Source: Chloroflexota bacterium
GTDB lineage: Bacteria > Chloroflexota > Dormibacteria > Dormibacterales > Dormibacteraceae
Assembly: GCA_005880755.1 (NCBI GenBank)
Contig: VBGV01000068.1
Location: forward strand, 1 to 15,450
Reading direction: 5' to 3'
Length of the DNA stretch: 15,450 bases
The notes under the pieces were generated by a model that saw only the letters and a list, made by a program, of their open reading frames with translations, was not told the origin of the DNA and did not search any database. Positions 13,480 to 15,450 of this stretch are shown here, piece after piece (the first letter of the stretch is position 1; the number at the start of each line of letters is the position of its first letter). The position numbers were made by a program, and so were the translations under genes.

Positions 13480-15450
13480 ATCCACGGCTGGCCAGGCGCC
13501 TGGTTCGGCTTGGCTACGCCGCGGCCACCGGCGCCGGTATCGGATCCTTGCTTTTCTGGGCGATCTACTGGTTTTCGTTTGTCCGCGGCAATCTGCAAGG
13601 GCCTGACTTCTTCAATTTCTATGCCGCGGCGAAACTCTACGTCTCCAATGGCGGCGCCGCGGTCTATGACATTGCGATGCAGCGACAGGTCGAGCTGCAG
13701 ATCACGGGACACGATCCATCGAGCTTCGTCGTGCTGCCGTACTTTCATCCGCCGTACTACACGCTCCTGATCGCACCCCTCGCATACCTGGACTACCGGC
13801 AGGCGTATTACGTGATGGCTGCATTCAACGTGATCCTGGTCGCGGCGCTGATCGCGATCCTGGTCCGCAGCAGCCTCCGCGTGCACGGTCGCGGATGGCT
13901 GGCCGCGTCGGCGATGATCGGCGGCTTCTTTCCGCTGTTCGTCACGGTCCTGCAGGGGCAGTCAGACCTCGTCGTCCTGGTGCCGCTCGCCGCGGCATAT
14001 GCGTCGTGGGCCCGCGGCCGCTACGGCATGGCGGGGGCCTTCAGCGCGCTCGCTCTCGCCAAGCCGCAACTGCTGCTGCTGATCCCAATCCTTTTCCTGG
14101 CCCGTCGGGCCTGGCGAGCCCTGGCCGCGTTCGCCGGCGTGCTTGCCGGCCTCGGGCTTATTTCCGTCGCGGGCTTTGGCATTGGTCCTGTGACTACATA
14201 CCTGACGACGGTTGGCACCTGGGCCGCCACCGGTCGCCTGCCGAGCACCGGTCAGCTCGTCTACACGGACCCGGCGGTGTACTCACTCCGCAACATCCTC
14301 GAGGTGCTCCCGGGGGGCGGCAAGGCGGTGGCGTTCGTCATCCTTCTCTTCCTGCTGGCCCTGGTCGCGTTATCGCTGAGCTGGCGGCCCGACAAGCCCC
14401 GGCTCGATTTCGCGCTGGCGATTGCAGCCTCCCTGGTCCTCAGCCCGCACCAAAACGTCCACGACCTGGCACTGCTGGTGATCCCGGGCTTTGCCCTGGC
14501 CGACCTGGCGCTCGCGGGTCTGCTGCGCTGGCCGCATGTCGCGGCTGCGGTGCTGTTCTTCGCTTACGCCGCGATCGATCTGACTCTTGCGATCAACTTC
14601 TGGTCGGCCGCCGTCGGAGCGCTCACGATCGCCGGCTACCTGACGATCGAAAGGATGGCCGTGCGACCGGATCCAATTCCGCTCGGTGAGCTGCAGTGGA
14701 GCGGTCCGCGTCCACGCCGCGTCATCGTCCTGCCGGCGTACCGCGCCGCCAAGACCCTGGCCGAGGTCGTGGGAGACATCCCGCAGGGCCACGCGGATCG
14801 GATCTTGCTGGTCGACGACGCCAGCGCCGATGCGACGGTAAGCGTGGCCACGGCCCTCAGGCTCGATGTCATCCGCCACCGTCGCAACCTTGGTTACGGC
14901 GGCAACCAGAAGACGTGCTACCGGCAGGCGCTTGCGATGGGCGCAGACGTCGTCGTGATGCTCCACCCCGACGGGCAGTACGACCCGGCCATCATTCCAA
15001 AGCTGTGCGGGGTCATCGAGAGCGGCGAAGCCGATATCGTGCTGGGCTCGCGCTGGCTCGGCCTCGATCCCGCCAAAGCGGGCATGCCCTGGTGGAAGCG
15101 GCTCGGCAACCGATTCCTGACCACTTCGGAAAACCAGGTCCTGGGCCTGCGCCTGTCCGAGTACCACACCGGCTACAGGGCCTACTCACGGCGGTTTCTC
15201 GAGGCGATTCCGTTTCTCGAGAACAGCAACGACTTCGTCTTCGACACGCAGGTCTTGATCCAGGCGGCCACCTTCGGCTTCAAGATCGGTGAGGTTCCCG
15301 CCATCGGCCGCTACCACGCGGACGCGAGCTCGACCAGTTTCACGACGTCAACGGTGTATGGACTGAAGACGCTTGGCGCGCTCGTGCGGTATGTGCTGCA
15401 CCGCGCCGGATTTCGTTGCGTCTGGCTGACGCCTGTGTCAGATGCCGACA
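13476..15450 (+). CDS. Membrane GT87/DUF2029-like + GT2 glycosyltransferase fusion (3' partial)
   Basis: A frame from ATG 13476 (ATGA overlap with the phosphoesterase) runs 658 codons without a stop to the window edge. Residues 1-~400 are a polytopic GT-C-like part resembling DUF2029/GT87: Q-G-P-D-F-F-N-F-Y-A-A-A-K at 41-53, a Y-F-H-P-P-Y-Y-T-L-L-I-A-P-L motif, and about ten hydrophobic helices. From ~415 a GT2 domain follows: R-V-I-V-L-P-A-Y-R-A-A-K, D447-D448 in L-L-V-D-D-A-S, N-L-G-Y-G-G-N-Q, and the metal/nucleotide-sugar site H-P-D499-G-Q-Y-D. It then reads G-S-R-W and ends in a T-G-Y-R-A-Y region typical of dolichyl-phosphate-mannose synthase-like enzymes. The two parts probably act in making a lipid-linked or cell-surface glycan. 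A separate start for the GT2 part at ATG 14655 lacks a spaced ribosome binding site. Confidence 0.85.
   Translation, partial: MNPRLARRLVRLGYAAATGAGIGSLLFWAIYWFSFVRGNLQGPDFFNFYAAAKLYVSNGGAAVYDIAMQRQVELQITGHDPSSFVVLPYFHPPYYTLLIAPLAYLDYRQAYYVMAAFNVILVAALIAILVRSSLRVHGRGWLAASAMIGGFFPLFVTVLQGQSDLVVLVPLAAAYASWARGRYGMAGAFSALALAKPQLLLLIPILFLARRAWRALAAFAGVLAGLGLISVAGFGIGPVTTYLTTVGTWAATGRLPSTGQLVYTDPAVYSLRNILEVLPGGGKAVAFVILLFLLALVALSLSWRPDKPRLDFALAIAASLVLSPHQNVHDLALLVIPGFALADLALAGLLRWPHVAAAVLFFAYAAIDLTLAINFWSAAVGALTIAGYLTIERMAVRPDPIPLGELQWSGPRPRRVIVLPAYRAAKTLAEVVGDIPQGHADRILLVDDASADATVSVATALRLDVIRHRRNLGYGGNQKTCYRQALAMGADVVVMLHPDGQYDPAIIPKLCGVIESGEADIVLGSRWLGLDPAKAGMPWWKRLGNRFLTTSENQVLGLRLSEYHTGYRAYSRRFLEAIPFLENSNDFVFDTQVLIQAATFGFKIGEVPAIGRYHADASSTSFTTSTVYGLKTLGALVRYVLHRAGFRCVWLTPVSDAD

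Noticed and set aside
14696..15292. 198-codon plus-strand frame over the GT2 region.
   Set aside because: Wrong frame: the GT2 motifs are in the frame that continues from 13476.

Overview
The window reads as high-GC bacterial chromosome. GTG and TTG starts are frequent, genes are tightly packed, and short-overlap operons occur. Nothing is diagnostic for a phylum. The mix of membrane-sensor signalling proteins, an HD-GYP protein, an AI-2E family permease and membrane glycosyltransferases would suit a soil Chloroflexota/Dormibacterota- or Actinobacteria-like organism, but that is a weak inference.

Layout. (1) 1-2036: a signalling block. A GAF-like/LuxR-type regulator on the minus strand faces an OmpR-type response regulator, a compact stand-alone receiver-like protein and a 38-residue single-helix membrane peptide. 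(2) 2047-6809: an accessory stretch built like a cassette array. A unit of about 95-105 bp recurs five times, always in the same orientation (2047-2149, 3380-3478, 4263-4367, 6219-6313, and inside the histidine kinase gene at 6705-6809). Read on the minus strand, each unit encodes the last ~34 residues of a histidine kinase ATPase domain. Between successive units sits one unrelated gene, on either strand: a TolB/PD40-like lipoprotein, a small membrane protein with a PH-like tail, a secreted Asp-box propeller protein, and a small two-helix membrane protein. (3) 6705-11588: a membrane histidine kinase, a divergent head-to-head overlapping NarL-type response regulator without an ordinary start codon, a short region with one or two tiny peptides and a strong UUCG terminator, then an 840-residue fusion of membrane sensor, HD-GYP domain and MFS transporter. 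(4) 11639-15450: a coupled operon of an AI-2E family permease, a metallophosphoesterase (TTGA overlap) and a long glycosyltransferase fusion (ATGA overlap). The fusion is a GT87/DUF2029-like membrane part followed by a GT2 domain, and it runs off the right edge.

How it works together. The histidine kinase and NarL regulator probably form one two-component system. The kinase's membrane sensor looks like the one at the N-terminus of the HD-GYP/MFS fusion, so the three genes may be one signalling module acting on cyclic-dinucleotide turnover or export. The most unusual element is the array of kinase-tail repeats. It looks like serial capture of one-gene modules next to the 3' end of the kinase gene, with the kinase tail as the shared attachment or recombination sequence. 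No recombinase is visible in the window.
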